Shown: positions 35,801 through 44,050, counted from the stretch's first letter. The stretch is 64,000 nucleotides of DNA from Undaria pinnatifida (GCA_012845835.1 JABAKD010000012.1:8917973-8981972); one strand, 5' to 3'. Numbers and translations are program-made. Notes: generated by a model not told the origin, from the letters alone.

Positions 35801-38800
35801 AAAACATTAGTTTTTGCCTTCGAGGGCCTTCGAGGGGTGTAGAACTCCTCAATCGAGGAACCTCAAGACAAAAAAATGGTGCATCCTTACTGTACTATTA
35901 CAGCAGTAGCATCTGTCATAAAGGGCGACCCTACCTACCGTGTCCGTGAGCGCGCAGCAGTGCGAGTAGGATCATGCCGCGCAATTTTTGTTGCAAAACA
36001 TTGCACGGATGCTCTCAGTGCCTACCTGGGCGTAAAAGTAACGTATTTTTCCGAGCGCAAACACTGCGGATACTGACCCGTACTCAGGTACTGCTTTTAC
36101 TGCCAGTACCAGCAGAATGTCGGTCGTCGGTACTGCTGACATACTGCGGTACTCGCAGCTATTCGGCTGTCACTACTCGCAACACTCCGAGCACTCGCAG
36201 TACCAAACACTTCAAATACTCGGAGTATAATCGGGAGGATGAAGTATACCGGGAACATAGTTGCAATTTCGATGTTGCAGCTCGGACACGAAATTCATTA
36301 CCCCATACGAGGCAAAGATATCAGGAGGCGGCACTCTGACCCATTGATCGACGGCAATGACGGCAACTATCCGATAATATGCCTTGGCTGACGGAAAACT
36401 ACTAGGTTTTTAGTGTGGAACGATCGATTGGACACCCTTGATCGCTGGGCGTTTCCCCTTGACTGACCGTCTCCTGACATCGTTGATACAAGGGATAAAT
36501 ATTAATTACCAGTACCATAGTCCACAGTCTGGCTAGGCAGCCCGCGCTGCATCGAATGGCCATTATTTTAATGGTCGTAATGGTCACTTTTCCTCTCCCA
36601 AGTCCCAAAAGGCTGAAAAAACTTGCCCCGCACTAATTCCAACTAGTGTATCCCCAAAAATCGCGGGTGCAGTTAAAATATGGGGGTTAAGGAACCCTCC
36701 ACACAAAAACTTGCACCTAAAGTCTAGACGGCTGTCCATCAGTGGCCGAAACTGTCGCCTCCTGATGTATTTACCCAGGAGGATCCCCTCCTCTCACCCC
36801 CCCCCCCCCCTCCACCTTTCATACGATAGTAAAACCCCACCCCTTCCCGCAAGCCGCGCTGCCACGAAAAGGCGGCGGCGGCGGAGGTAGGCGCGCGGTG
36901 ATTGACTCAGTCTCGCCCACCTGGCGCTTCGGAGTGATCGCTGAATCGCCTACCCCTCCGGAGACGCAGCGCGGGTCTCTGGTCCCCCACCGAGTAGAAC
37001 CTTCTCCGGAACGTTCCGATAACGACAACAATCCGACAAGGACGATAACAGCAACGTTCAAGGGTCAAGATGGGGGGGGGGGGGGGGGGGGCAGGGCACG
37101 AAACCGTGAACGCCTATATACATAATGAGGATGAGGTTATCGCATTTACCTCATTTCCCCGACATCTAGCCCTTGTTCACAAATTATGGCGAAAAAAAAG
37201 CCCCGATGGAAGAAAAACGAAAAAACAAGTGCAAAGTAATGTGCGCATGCCAGGTAGGCAGCCAGTGTTGGTATGATACGCTACTCGGTACTATTTATAG
37301 TCAGCAACAGTATCAAGGATAGAATCACACGTCGTAGCATATATTATATTTTATTATCGAACGACGCACGCCCGAGGGCGGAGCGAACAGGCAGAGCTAG
37401 GCGTTCTCTCAACACCCTTCGTTTCCTGTTTGGTTCTGCCGTACCCGTCGGCTTTTCTTCGCCCTCCCTGCCCGCCCCCCCCCCCCCCGCCCTTCCTCCG
37501 TCTCTCTGCCCTACCCCCCCTCCCCCCTTTTCCCGCCCTCCAATTTAACACCAGCTGACGAGAGAGTGGTTGCTGCCAGACATCGCAATGTTTGTGAATG
37601 GTAAATTTTGTTTTTCATGTGCTGAGAGTCTGTTTGTTGGTTCCTCGTACAAATCATGTGAGATAGAAGCAAAACCAGAGCGACAGCGGCGATAGTTCGG
37701 CGTTGGTCCGTTTCTTTCCTTATTCTCCATTATGTCTCTGCCCTCAAACCTCTCTTGCTGCTGTTCCATGTTCTTCGTCGTCTCCCCCCTCTCCCCCCCC
37801 TCCCACCTCTCTCCGTCCCTTTCTCTCTGGTAACTTGTGTTCTCGCCTTCGCCTCCCCTCTCCCCTCCCTTTCCCTTACTTGCCTCCCTTCTCTCCGTTT
37901 TCTATGTTATGTGTTGCTCTCCTTCGCACCCCTTCTCTCCCCCGTCTTTCTCCCCTCTCTCCCGTCCCCCCTCTCCTTTCCTTCCCTCCGTCTCCCTCCC
38001 CTCTCTCCTCCACTTCTTCTCTTTTTCCCTCCCCCCTCCCCCGCCCCCCCTCCCTCCTTCTCCTCGACCCCCCCGTCTGCGGTCACCTCTTTAGCCTTGT
38101 GTCGAAGGCGCTCCGGCAAAAAAAGTCGCGGTGCTCGTCCAAATTTCCCGCCTTGATCTTCAGCCGGAAGTCCTCCTCGCTCAGCACCGCCACCTTGCGC
38201 TCTATCGCCGTCTGCGCGGTGTTCACGATTTCAGAACAGAATGAAACGGAGCCAAACCAAACCGAGCCGAACCGAGCCGAACCGAGCCATACCGAGCCGA
38301 ACCGAGCCGAACCGAGCCGAAGAACCGAGCCGAACCGAGCCAAACCGAGCCGAACCGAACCGAACCGAACCGAACCGAACCGAACCGAACCGAACCGAAC
38401 CGAACCGAACCGAACCGAACCGAACCGAACCGAACCGAACCGAACCGAACCAAGTCGAGCGTTAATAACAGTGGTAGCAATCATATCCGTTGTAGTCCAG
38501 TAGTGGTGTACCAGATAATTAATAGCAGCGACAGTAGCGGTATAGTACTAGTATAGTACTAGTATAGTACTAGGATCGTAGTAGTAGTAGTAGTAGTAGT
38601 AGTAGTAATAGTAGTAGCAGTAGCGGTAGTAGTTAAAATAAAAAGGTGGAAGTAGTATAGTAGTAGTGACAGTAGAGGTGGTCGTACAAAAATATATAGT
38701 TGTGGTAGTAGCAGTAGCAGCAGTAGAATGAACAGCGGCAATAGCTACAACGGAGCACTTACCGCGGGGTTGGCTGCGACGTGGTTGGTCTCGAACAGCT

Positions 38801-40841
38801 CAACGTCTTCGATGCTCGGCAACCTTTTCGAACGCACGCATCAAGGTTAAGATGGACAATGGAGATCGAGGTATTTTTTTTAACCATCAGGAGTGAGATC
38901 AAGCACCGCGAATGAGATAAATCATCCAGGTTAGTATCGATAATCAAGACAAGTATTCAAGCATCTAAGGTGAGATCAAGTAACAATATTGATGTCAAGC
39001 ATCAAGGTTAAGATCGATGGCGGAAATTGAGATTCAAGCATCTAGAGTGAGCTAAAGCAACGGGATTGAGGTCCAGCATCAGGGTTAATATCGAGATTAG
39101 GATGCAAGCATCAATTAATAGAGTGAGATCATGCAATGAGATTGAGATCAAACATCAAGCGTGAGATCAAGCATCGAGATCAAAAAAAGTATCAAGGTTA
39201 ATATCGACAATCAACACTAAGATTCAAGCATCTAGAGCGAGACCAAGCAACGAGATTGAGATCAAGCATTAAGGTTAAGACCGATAACCAATGTTAAGAC
39301 TCAAGCACCTATATAAAGATCAGCCACCAGGAGTAACATTGAGATCATGCATCGGTACAAATATCAAACATCAATTTCAACACCAAACACCAAGATTAAG
39401 ATCGAGTCTCGACATGAAGGCCAGGCATCAACGCAAACATCAAGCATCAGTAGCATCAAGACCAAGCGTAGGGATTAAAGCCACGCATCGAAATACATAT
39501 CAAGCATCAACGTAAAGATCGAAAGTCGAGACGAGCATCGAGCAGAGCATCGAGCACCCAAGGACTAACACCAATCAAATAAAACGAACGCAATGCATCA
39601 ACACCCAAAAAAACAAGCAAAAGCAAACATCAAGCTTAAGACGAAGCCCAAACCAGCAAGTTTAAGACTAGGCATTGCTAGTATTACTATAGCCCTTTTG
39701 AGATTTCAGAGGGAAAAGCTGCCGAAAAAACGCGATCATTACAGCACCGACCACACGATCAACCTCGGGGCCGCTGGGGCGGGGTGTGTGTTCGAAGCGC
39801 AACGGGAAGCGAGTGGAGCATGGCAACACTCCACATGTCGGACAGATAATCACCGATCCCCACTCGACGATCCAGTTAGTTCAGGGGAGATCTGTACGGT
39901 CTGGCTCATGTTTTGCCGGCTGGGATCCGTACCGTCCGCACGATATAGCACGTATTTCCCGGGTTGGACCTGTGCTCATTATTACCAATCCTGCACAACC
40001 GTATCATGACGGAGTATACAGGATCTACTGTAGATGATATAGGTGATCTATATGATCTAGATCGTGATCTTTTCGAAGTGTGGAGATAATTCTACTGTTG
40101 CACGTTCTTCGTAGAAGGTTGGTGAAACTGCACTTGACCCTTTTTCGGTCGCTAGATCTGGGTCCCAAAAGATTTAACATCAACAACGTCAAGGTTATTG
40201 TAAAGCCAAAGGGAGGGTCCTCACTTGCTCTTGGGTACCCGTTCTTGTATCTCCTCCTTGGTGTATAGCCAGCGTGTCTCAACCCACTGCCCACCGAACT
40301 TGTCCTTGAAGATGTACAGGATCTCCGCGGGGTCCCTGCATTGTTTTTTATTTGTTTCGTTTCCGGCAATAAATCACACAGAGCGCACGAAATCGGACGA
40401 AACGCATGGTGGTGCGAACGAAGCTTCAGCGCGGAATGGGTATAGGCACGGACAGGGAGTGCACACCACCAAGCGCACGCGTAAGCACAAGCACACGTAT
40501 CAGAACACGCACAAGCACAAGCATAAACACAAGCACAATCACGAGCACAAGCAGCGTATGCGCAAGTACAACGCAAAAAAAAACACGAGCACAAGCACAA
40601 GCAAACACAAGAGCATTGTCCGATGGACACCCCCCCCTCCTGTAACGTATAGGCAAGAATTGTGCAACAGCAGAAGCTCTACAGCATCAACAACTGCAGC
40701 ACCGTCGAACAACGCGACTCACTCTCCTCCCACGTCGATACCCATCATCACGCAGTCTCCGCAGGAGTAGGACTCATCGCCCACGCGAAGCTTGCTGTAA
40801 TAAACCTCCTCAGCTGCGTTCGTCCAAAGCTTCCGCAACAT
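14723..40841 (-). CDS. ORC1: Origin recognition complex subunit 1 (ORC1), 15 exons, 640 aa
   Basis: Spliced gene model. Exons (high to low): 40841-40723, 40335-40225, 38823-38763, 38211-38087, 37003-36921, 34315-34144, 33513-33341, 32345-32278, 30820-30725, 29001-28861, 28225-28052, 23284-23132, 18981-18835, 16133-16024, 14912-14723. All introns are GT-AG and all phases agree, giving 1,923 nt ending in TGA. Domains: BAH about residues 12-140; acidic/Ser then Gly-rich linker 165-235; AAA+ about 240-495 with Walker A GMPGSGKT (292-299), Walker B DELD (378-381), sensor 1 Asn412, arginine finger Arg427 and sensor 2 GDMR (478-481); winged helix about 495-620. ORC1 is the ATP-binding subunit of the nuclear complex that marks replication origins and loads MCM with CDC6. 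BAH plus the exact ORC1 motif order separates it from CDC6. It is shorter than animal or plant ORC1 because of the short linker, and no PHD finger is seen. An extra upstream exon cannot be excluded. Confidence 0.93.
15030..15195. mobile_element. AGTGCCGGT-family MITE, copy 1
   Basis: Repeated AGTGCCGGT near the left end and CCGGCACTAT near the right. It lies in ORC1 intron 14. A GTA/GTG microsatellite (15,215-15,350) follows. Confidence 0.6.
15560..15815. repeat. GATCTG-family dispersed repeat, copy 1
   Basis: Contains TGATCTAGATCATCTAG, AACCCAGGAAACATGTGCTA and AGTGGGGATCAGCGACCTGT. Related copies are at 21,283-21,520, 24,075-24,285, 39,828-40,085 (inverted), and an expanded form at 58.47-59.07 kb. 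Confidence 0.65.
15832..16010. mobile_element. AGTGCCGGT-family MITE, copy 2
   Basis: Ends in AGAGGGACCACTGCTGTAG on the right; internal CCGGCACT motifs occur in both orientations. It lies about 14 bases below the exon-14 donor of ORC1. Confidence 0.65.
16024..16133 (-). CDS. ORC1: ORC1 exon 14 (winged helix)
   Basis: Residues 542-577: GLVDMDDVRERMRGICRK, a proline/Asn-rich turn, then GSVLLEILA. It corresponds to the segment preceding the last winged-helix strand of ORC1. Acceptor ACTGCAG, donor AG|GTACGA. It joins exons 13 and 15 in phase. Confidence 0.88.
16600..17970. repeat. Degenerate satellite of about 125-170-bp units in ORC1 intron 13
   Basis: About nine units, each with a TACTAGTTTTAG-like motif, GGCGGTCAGCCAA, AAACCGCGGCCTCCTAT and CATCTGGTAAAA. 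Two units, near 17,041-17,070 and 17,887-17,925, also carry a segment resembling the 3' end of ORC1 exon 13. Confidence 0.75.
18424..18512. mobile_element. CCCCTTTAG-family mini-MITE, copy 2
   Basis: ACCCCTTTAGGGCCCC to AGGGTTTCCAGTTG and AAGGCGTTAG. Same family as 28,292-28,372, but the flanking TTAA sites are mutated (TTGA and TTAG). Degenerate relatives occur near 17,632, 30,508 and 54,674. Confidence 0.55.
18835..18981 (-). CDS. ORC1: ORC1 exon 13 (winged-helix entry)
   Basis: Residues 493-541: EVSVDDVHRAVRDI, then HSAPQERLLLVAICNEVHL. This matches the ORC1 V-x-DV-x-AI start of the winged-helix region, with the conserved QE-x-LLLVA helix. Acceptor CCAACAG, donor AAG|GTTAGT. Decayed copies of its last codons lie in the next intron. 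Confidence 0.93.
19838..19961. mobile_element. AGTGCCGGT-family MITE, copy 3 (124 bp)
   Basis: Best preserved short copy: left CAGTAGAGGTCCCTCT, right AGAGGGACCACTACTG, an inverted repeat with one mismatch over 16 bases. It lies in ORC1 intron 12. Confidence 0.8.
20090..20350. repeat. Dispersed repeat family P, copy 2
   Basis: About 250 bp, clearly homologous to 1,536-1,790. On the minus strand it begins with a Met frame containing LHATRRTPHGASHPVHAM. Confidence 0.6.
20758..21180. repeat. Pair of direct repeats of about 130 bp
   Basis: 20,758-20,885 and 21,050-21,180 share TATGTTCAGTTTT, AGGCGCGAGTGGCT and ACTCAAAAACGGACACTTGA, 290 bp apart in ORC1 intron 12. Confidence 0.75.
21283..21520. 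repeat. GATCTG-family dispersed repeat, copy 2
   Basis: Shares AGATCCAACCCAGGAAAC, AACAGATCATGCAGATCGTA and GATCTATCCGACGTATG with copies 1 and 3, in the same orientation. Confidence 0.65.
21770..21957. mobile_element. AGTGCCGGT-family MITE, copy 4
   Basis: Contains GATAGTGCCGGTGAAATCCC, AATAGTGCCGGTGCCCTGAA and GGCTGGCACATACC; closest to copy 1. It lies in ORC1 intron 12. Confidence 0.6.
23132..23284 (-). CDS. ORC1: ORC1 exon 12 (AAA+ lid, sensor 2)
   Basis: Residues 442-492: LMEILQARLKE, then MVAAKVASSTGDMRMCLKF with the GDxR sensor-2 motif (Arg481), then CRRAVE. The acceptor CGCGCAG lies about 50 bases from a 320-bp (GGGGT)n array, which is C-rich on the coding strand. Donor GAG|GTACAG. 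Confidence 0.95.
23338..23660. repeat. (GGGGT)n pentanucleotide array, about 320 bp
   Basis: Nearly pure GGGGT with occasional GGGT slips. On the ORC1 coding strand it reads (ACCCC)n and ends about 50 bases before the exon-12 acceptor. Proline/Histidine-rich open frames across it are artefacts. Confidence 0.97.
24075..24285. repeat. GATCTG-family dispersed repeat, copy 3
   Basis: GGACAGATCACGATCTAGTA, AACCGAGGAAACATGTGG and ATCTGTCCGACGACTG match copies 1 and 2. Confidence 0.65.
24766..25235. repeat. Three tandem units of about 160 bp in ORC1 intron 11
   Basis: Each unit has GGGCCCCAT, a TACAACT/GCAACT segment, GGGTCGAYACCGCCYSGCA, GGAAMCCCAA, CATTGGCTGAT or CCACCGGCTGAT. The third is truncated before a long C run (25,268-25,290). 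Confidence 0.75.
25429..25621. mobile_element. MITE with CAGTAGGGGTC ends (193 bp)
   Basis: Left CAGTAGGGGTC, right GACCCCTACTG, a perfect 11-base inverted repeat with TA on both outer flanks. The interior is CCGCCTTRT repeats. A partial relative lies at about 22,690-22,766. Confidence 0.75.
25857..27736. mobile_element. Non-autonomous TIR element, hAT-like, copy 2 (1,880 bp)
   Basis: Begins CAGGGCTTTTCACGGGTC and ends GACCCGTGAAAAGCCCTG, a perfect 18-base inverted repeat. It is flanked by a perfect 8-bp duplication AAAAAAAC (25,849-25,856 and 27,737-27,744). Interior as in copy 1: (GGGTC)n zones, two CAG-rich blocks, GGTCTAGCGGTACGGGC. The intact duplication indicates a fairly recent insertion in ORC1 intron 11. 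Confidence 0.92.
27840..28037. mobile_element. AGTGCCGGT-family MITE, copy 5
   Basis: GGTCCCTCCATAATGCCG on the left, AGAGGGAACACTACTG on the right. The interior TTGGCACAGATGGGAACGAC is shared with copy 6. It ends 15 bases from the exon-11 donor of ORC1. Confidence 0.75.
28052..28225 (-). CDS. ORC1: ORC1 exon 11 (sensor 1 and arginine finger)
   Basis: Residues 384-441: TVLYNLFEWPSR, then VVVGIANTVDLPER with sensor-1 Asn412, then PRISSRL with the presumed arginine finger Arg427, then FEPY. Acceptor AATCCAG follows a pyrimidine tract; donor CAG|GTGAGC. Fifteen bases below the donor is the right end of an AGTGCCGGT-family inverted-repeat element. Confidence 0.95.
28292..28372. mobile_element. 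81-bp mini-MITE with TTAA target duplications (piggyBac-like)
   Basis: TTAA at 28,288-28,291 and 28,373-28,376. Ends CCCCTTTAGAGC and GCGAAGGCG are imperfectly inverted. It is too short to code. The TTAA signature is typical of piggyBac-type elements. Confidence 0.65.
28515..28640 (+). mobile_element. LINE 3' fragment, copy D (opposite orientation)
   Basis: AGGAACGGTGCTCCGTCT, GGGATGCGTGGTCAAT and CAACAAATGGGTATGACC are the reverse complement of the 3' ends of copies A-C. A repeat-P fragment in inverted orientation follows at 28,780-28,850. Confidence 0.65.
28861..29001 (-). CDS. ORC1: ORC1 exon 10 (Walker B)
   Basis: Residues 337-383: AYTQLWMSLSGE, then HFVVLLVDELDYM. Asp378-Glu379 are the Walker B acidic pair that polarises water for ATP hydrolysis. 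Acceptor GCGCAAG, donor ATG|GTGAGG. Confidence 0.95.
30725..30820 (-). CDS. ORC1: ORC1 exon 9 (AAA+ core)
   Basis: Thirty-two codons (305-336) with FHLVELNGMRLVNPHQ, equivalent to the VNGM-L-PHQ motif found in ORC1 across eukaryotes. Acceptor CTTCAG, donor CAG|GTGAGT. Confidence 0.95.
32278..32345 (-). CDS. ORC1: ORC1 exon 8 (Walker A / P-loop)
   Basis: Short 68-nt exon reading GLGNALFVSGMPGSGKTATA; Lys298 and Thr299 bind ATP phosphate and Mg. Acceptor TTGACAG, donor GAG|GTAGGT (phase 0). Confidence 0.95.
32453..32697. repeat. Three tandem units of about 85-95 bp in ORC1 intron 8
   Basis: TTTTTGGCCAAGCCAAATC, ACGAGGGGCTCCT, CGTTTGAGTACA and CATGTACAGTACC recur three times. Confidence 0.8.
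33341..33513 (-). CDS. ORC1: ORC1 exon 7 (linker into AAA+ domain)
   Basis: Residues 225-281. It carries DRLHVTAVPKSLPCRTKER, the highly conserved entry motif of ORC1/CDC6 AAA+ domains, followed by LLSFLKSNIKSG. Acceptor TCCCAG, donor G|GTGCGC. Confidence 0.92.
34046..34094. repeat. (CCGA)n microsatellite
   Basis: About 12 tetramers in ORC1 intron 6, with flanking GATCGACC variants. Confidence 0.9.
34144..34315 (-). CDS. ORC1: ORC1 exon 6 (acidic and Gly-rich linker)
   Basis: Residues 168-223. It opens with QRDSSDDDEDDSDSDDDG, then a Gly/Ser-rich stretch, then basic RKRQPK. Acceptor CATCAG, donor AG|GTGAGG. Acidic, disordered linkers between BAH and AAA+ are usual in ORC1. No catalytic role is expected. 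Confidence 0.8.
34340..34460. repeat. (GGCAA)n microsatellite
   Basis: Pure over about 34,393-34,455 with degenerate flanks, 25 bases upstream of the exon-6 acceptor on the coding strand, where it reads (TTGCC)n. Confidence 0.92.
36921..37003 (-). CDS. ORC1: ORC1 exon 5 (basic post-BAH segment), candidate
   Basis: An 83-nt open segment beginning RFYSVGDQRPALRLRRGRR and ending in EAP. It was chosen because it is the only segment seen that bridges exon 4 (phase 2) to exon 6 (needing one base): AG|A and G|AC complete Arg139 and Asp167. No family signature supports it, so it rests on phase, open frame and splice sites (CGGAG acceptor, GTGGGC donor). Confidence 0.6.
37770..38080. repeat. Pyrimidine-rich (CCCTCT) tract
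   Basis: More than 300 bases of almost pure C/T on the + strand (purine on the ORC1 coding strand), in ORC1 intron 4. Open frames are compositional. Confidence 0.85.
38087..38211 (-). CDS. ORC1: ORC1 exon 4 (end of BAH)
   Basis: Residues 98-138. It ends in HRDFFCRSAFDTRLK, the aromatic-Cys-Arg signature that closes BAH domains. Acceptor GCGCAG, donor AG|GTGACC. A pyrimidine-rich tract on the + strand (37.77-38.08 kb) starts right after the donor, and a (CCGAA)n array (+ strand) lies just upstream of the acceptor. Confidence 0.9.
38250..38455. repeat. (CCGAA)n / (CCGAG)n pentanucleotide array
   Basis: About 200 bp, pure CCGAA in the right half and mixed CCGAG in the left. It lies 40 bases upstream of the ORC1 exon-4 acceptor, in intron 3. 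A GTA run follows at 38,578-38,612. Confidence 0.95.
38763..38823 (-). CDS. ORC1: ORC1 exon 3 (BAH)
   Basis: Twenty codons (78-97) including VELFETNHVAANPA, which matches the ELF-S/T-NH segment of BAH domains. Acceptor GAAAAG is weak in pyrimidines. Donor GCG|GTAAGT is strong. Confidence 0.85.
38835..39640. repeat. Degenerate ATCAAGCATC minisatellite
   Basis: About 800 bp built of GAGATCAAGCATC and AAGGTTAAGATCGA variants, roughly 25-50-bp period, in ORC1 intron 2. Sequence decays toward CAAGCATCAACG at the right. Confidence 0.75.
39828..40085. repeat. GATCTG-family dispersed repeat, copy 4 (inverted)
   Basis: Reverse complement of the 15.6-kb copy: ACATGTCGGACAGATAATC, GGGATCCGTACCGTC, AGGATCTACTGTAGATGA. 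It lies in ORC1 intron 2. Confidence 0.65.
40225..40335 (-). CDS. ORC1: ORC1 exon 2 (BAH)
   Basis: Residues 41-76. It contains DPAEILYIFKDKFGG and a WVETRWLYT strand typical of BAH domains. Acceptor ATGCAG, donor AA|GTGAGG. Confidence 0.9.
40480..40615. repeat. (CACAAG)n hexamer array
   Basis: AAGCACAAGCATAAACACAA-type units filling about a third of ORC1 intron 1. Confidence 0.85.
40723..40841 (-). CDS. ORC1: ORC1 exon 1 (start of BAH domain)
   Basis: Encodes residues 1-39 plus two bases of codon 40. The BAH start motif YYSKLRVGDESYSCGDCV is readable. Donor is GA|GTGAGT (phase 2). I chose the ATG at 40841 because it is the last Met before the BAH motif and the sequence beyond it is a low-complexity purine tract on the coding strand. 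The true start could lie in an earlier exon. Confidence 0.8.
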
Positions 40842-40854
40842 CGTCACTGTCGGC

Positions 40855-41100
40855 CTTCCTCCTTCCTCCTCTTCCCCCTCCTCTTCCTCCCCCCCCGCCT
40901 CTCCTGCCTCCTCTCCGCCTTCTTCCTCCTCCTCCTCGTGCCCTTCCTCCTCCTCTTCCCCCCCTCCCCCCCCCTCCTCTTCCTCTTCCTCCCCTTCCTT
41001 TTCTTCTCTTCGTCGCTCTTTTCCATCTTTTTCTAATTGTCGCCTTTGCCCTTGTTCCCCGTTCTGTGTTTTTTTCTGTCTTTCGTTCCCCTGTTTTGGT
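40855..41100. repeat. Pyrimidine-rich tract directly upstream of the ORC1 start
   Basis: C/T-rich on the + strand, so G/A-rich just 5' of the chosen ORC1 ATG. It may be 5' UTR, promoter or intron. No TATA-like element could be assigned. Confidence 0.7.
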
Positions 41101-41289
41101 TCTTTTTTGTTCGTCGCGGATGTCCCTCTCGGGCGTGTGGTCACCATCATCGCAGTTTACGGGTACTGGTTGGAGTACCACTGCTGTAGAAGCTCTTCGG
41201 CGCGAAAAAATTAGGTTGCTGTTTGAAGGGACACAAAATGGGGTCATAGGTAGACGGGGTAAATTACAGATACAGACAGCTCTACGACG

Positions 41290-41960
41290 TATAAAAACTC
41301 ACGGCTGACGTCCTTAAAATATTTTAATAAAATAAGAGATATTAATATACTATGAAAGAAAATACACTCCAGCTGTGAGATCGAAGATTTTGTCGAAACT
41401 CAGCCGAAGATTTTGTCGAAACTCAGATACTAATATATTATAAAAATCAAAATACACTCCAGCTGTGAGATCGAATATTTTGTCGAAACTCATCTTTGCA
41501 AGCTTTGTGTGATACTCCGATCGCGCGTATTACGGGTTGTGTGTCCTCATTAAGGATATAGGTCGGCGACTCCCCTTGCAACTACAGTGTAGCTATCAGG
41601 GTCAACAGGGTGATGTTAGGCAGTCTGTGCGCGGAAACTATAAAACCCGTTTCTGAGGGGGACAAATCTGACAGCTGTGAAAGGAAATGCATCAGTTTAT
41701 CAAGTGAATCCTGTAAGTCGAATAACCGATGAGGGAAGGGCGGAGTTTTCAAGGACGTGGGGGCCTGATTTTGATCAAAAGGGGGGCGGGCGGGGGGCAA
41801 GGGGGGGAGGGACAGGTGGGGCAGCTCAATTGTGCGTGGAAACTATAAATCCTTCTTGTGGGGGAGGGGGGGGGGGATGTGTGGCGGGGGGGAAGGGCTT
41901 TAGGTCGCATAGATGTAGGGGTTTGCTATACGCGTGGTGCTAGGTCTAGGCGATGGTGCG
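41290..41960. repeat. Dispersed repeat Q, copy 1
   Basis: ACTCCAGCTGTGAGATCGAA, AACTCATCTTTGCAAGC, CGATCGCGCGTATTACGGG, GACAAATCTGACAGCTGTG and CCTGTAAGTCG recur in order at 44,964-45,070 and 45,385-45,990. A G-rich end follows. The ACTCCAGCTGTGAGATCG segment is the intact counterpart of the site split at 44,073. Confidence 0.75.
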
Positions 41961-42104
41961 GGTGGTGGGGAAGGCGGGGGCGTTGGAGGCGGGGGGGGGG
42001 GGGTGGGAATTGCAGCAGCGGCATGGACGGCTCTAAAACGATAATGAGGTAATATACATGGTAGATATAATAGATGTACTCGTACGGTGGATTTGGGATA
42101 TTCA

Positions 42105-42280
42105 GTAGGTCCCTCTGTTGTGCCGGTTGCAAGCTATAGTGTCCGTGAAATCGGTTGGCACAGATGGGAACGACCAGCGAAACAACCAGTAGTGGCAGTA
42201 TGCGGAGTCATACCGGTTGCCGCTATAGTGCCGGTATTTCCGGCTGACATTAAACCGGCACAATAGCGGGAACACTACTG
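42105..42280. mobile_element. AGTGCCGGT-family MITE, copy 6
   Basis: AGGTCCCTCTGTTGTGCCGG on the left, GGGAACACTACTG on the right; the interior matches copy 5. A (GGGAA)n run lies at 42,358-42,395. Confidence 0.72.
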
Positions 42281-42399
42281 TAATAAGATAAACAGAAAGG
42301 GATGGGAACAGACACCACGTAGTATGCACGTATAGGAGGAACGCACACGAGGAAAGCACGGGAAGGGAAGGGAAGGGAAGGGAAGGGAAGGGACGGGAT

Positions 42400-44050
42400 A
42401 CTGCGCGCCAGGTACGCACTGCTCTGTGAATACCATATTACTGCTGTACTTACGTGCTCGTATTGCTGTTGCACTAGACTACTGCACTCATATGATATGA
42501 TACTTCATGTACATCATCAGCATATTTGTGCCTGTGCTTACATAACACACAACGTACCCAGGGCACTGAACACTGAACAACCAGTATAGCACAAACTCTA
42601 CGGCATTGGACTATGGGTACTCGTAGCCGAAAATGCTGCATCATACATGAAGCACCACCGGGTATCATATGATACGAATACCAAGTACAGCAGCAGTACA
42701 ATAGCTTGATGGGGTCGGTTAGCTGCACGAATTCTTGTGTTCTTCCTGTAGACTAGACTAAGCTCAGCATGTGTTTCTTATGTGTTCCCCTCTCGGGCGA
42801 GTGTCTCAAGCCGATTTTCTCGACAACGGGGAGAGTGCAAACGTCGAGCGATGCGTCTACGGAAATACCTCGACGAGGCTTTTCCAAAGCCACCACTTTC
42901 GTTGCGTGTGTTCCGCCTGTGTTGGGGGAATTCGGCCCAGGAACTCAACCCACAACGGGGGCGTCTTGCGTGTTGTAGAACATGTATCGTACGGTAACGA
43001 CACTCCCAGTTTGCGCAGAGTGTTCTGAATTAAAAGTGCCGCGATTTTCTTCCCGTATTTTATAACAGTCGGAGCTCCGTCAACTGGATTATTATATATT
43101 CATACCTTCTAACACTTCAGCAGCGATGAAGATGGACACCGAAGGGCCCTCTGCTCTTTCCTCACTGATGTATATCAGGCGCGCTTTGATGATCGCTTGG
43201 TCACGCCCTAGCAGATAAGTAGATGGCAACTCGCTCTCACTCACATTTTTTCATTTTTTTTAAAAGGGAGGAGTTCCATTTCAACCCTGTGGATGATTAT
43301 TTATTATTTCAAAGTTCAAAATTCAAAATTCAAACGTGAACGACTTGTCCATGCAAAAAGAGGGCTAGTTAGAGCACGTTGGGGGTGGCAGGTCATCCTC
43401 GACCGCGTCAGAGAGTGACTCACCAGCCTACACGGCGTTGGAGGGTACTATTCTCTGTTAGTGTAAACTGCAGTGTGACTATAATAGCAGCCGAAGCAAG
43501 GTACTCCTGCGTTCGGACCGCAGCAAACAAGACAGGTCTTCGTCTAGACGCCACGTCGAGACTGACAGCCAAGTTGCTGACAGCTGACACCCGTCAGAGG
43601 CCTTGGCCGGGCCGTCTAGACGACTGGCTGTGCCCGATCTCCAGTACGATCAGCACTATCCCTCTATGATACACAACCTGGCATACGTCTGTTGGTCATC
43701 GCATGCCCGCGTACAGGATCCTTCGTTTTGTTTACAATTCATGCTGTGATGCTCGTCCCATGCATCGCAAATTGCAGTCGTCCCCTCGAGTGCTGACGTT
43801 GTCTTTTTCTTCAGGGAAAACGAAAAAAATACCTGGTACGTTGGTATATTAAAGTCAAATTCAAAAATTCAAATTTAAATTCTGGCGAGCGATGTCTGAT
43901 TCCCGAGACACGTATAACGTACACCAGGTAATAACCACTGGTAATAACACAACGGGAGGCCACCCAATTGTGCCGGGTTGAATAGTGCCAACTATATAGA
44001 CTAGACTATACGAGTAGTGCAGGTGAAATGTTGCCAAATACAATACAAAA
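42400..44050. other. Intergenic, no supported gene
   Basis: Short open frames on both strands lack family signatures, splice context or codon bias. A small TTCAAAA repeat lies near 43,310-43,335 and again near 43,858. Confidence 0.5.

Noticed and set aside
42769-43028. Three overlapping plus-strand frames
   Set aside because: No family resemblance, all three frames partly open, and no splice context. Left as unassigned.
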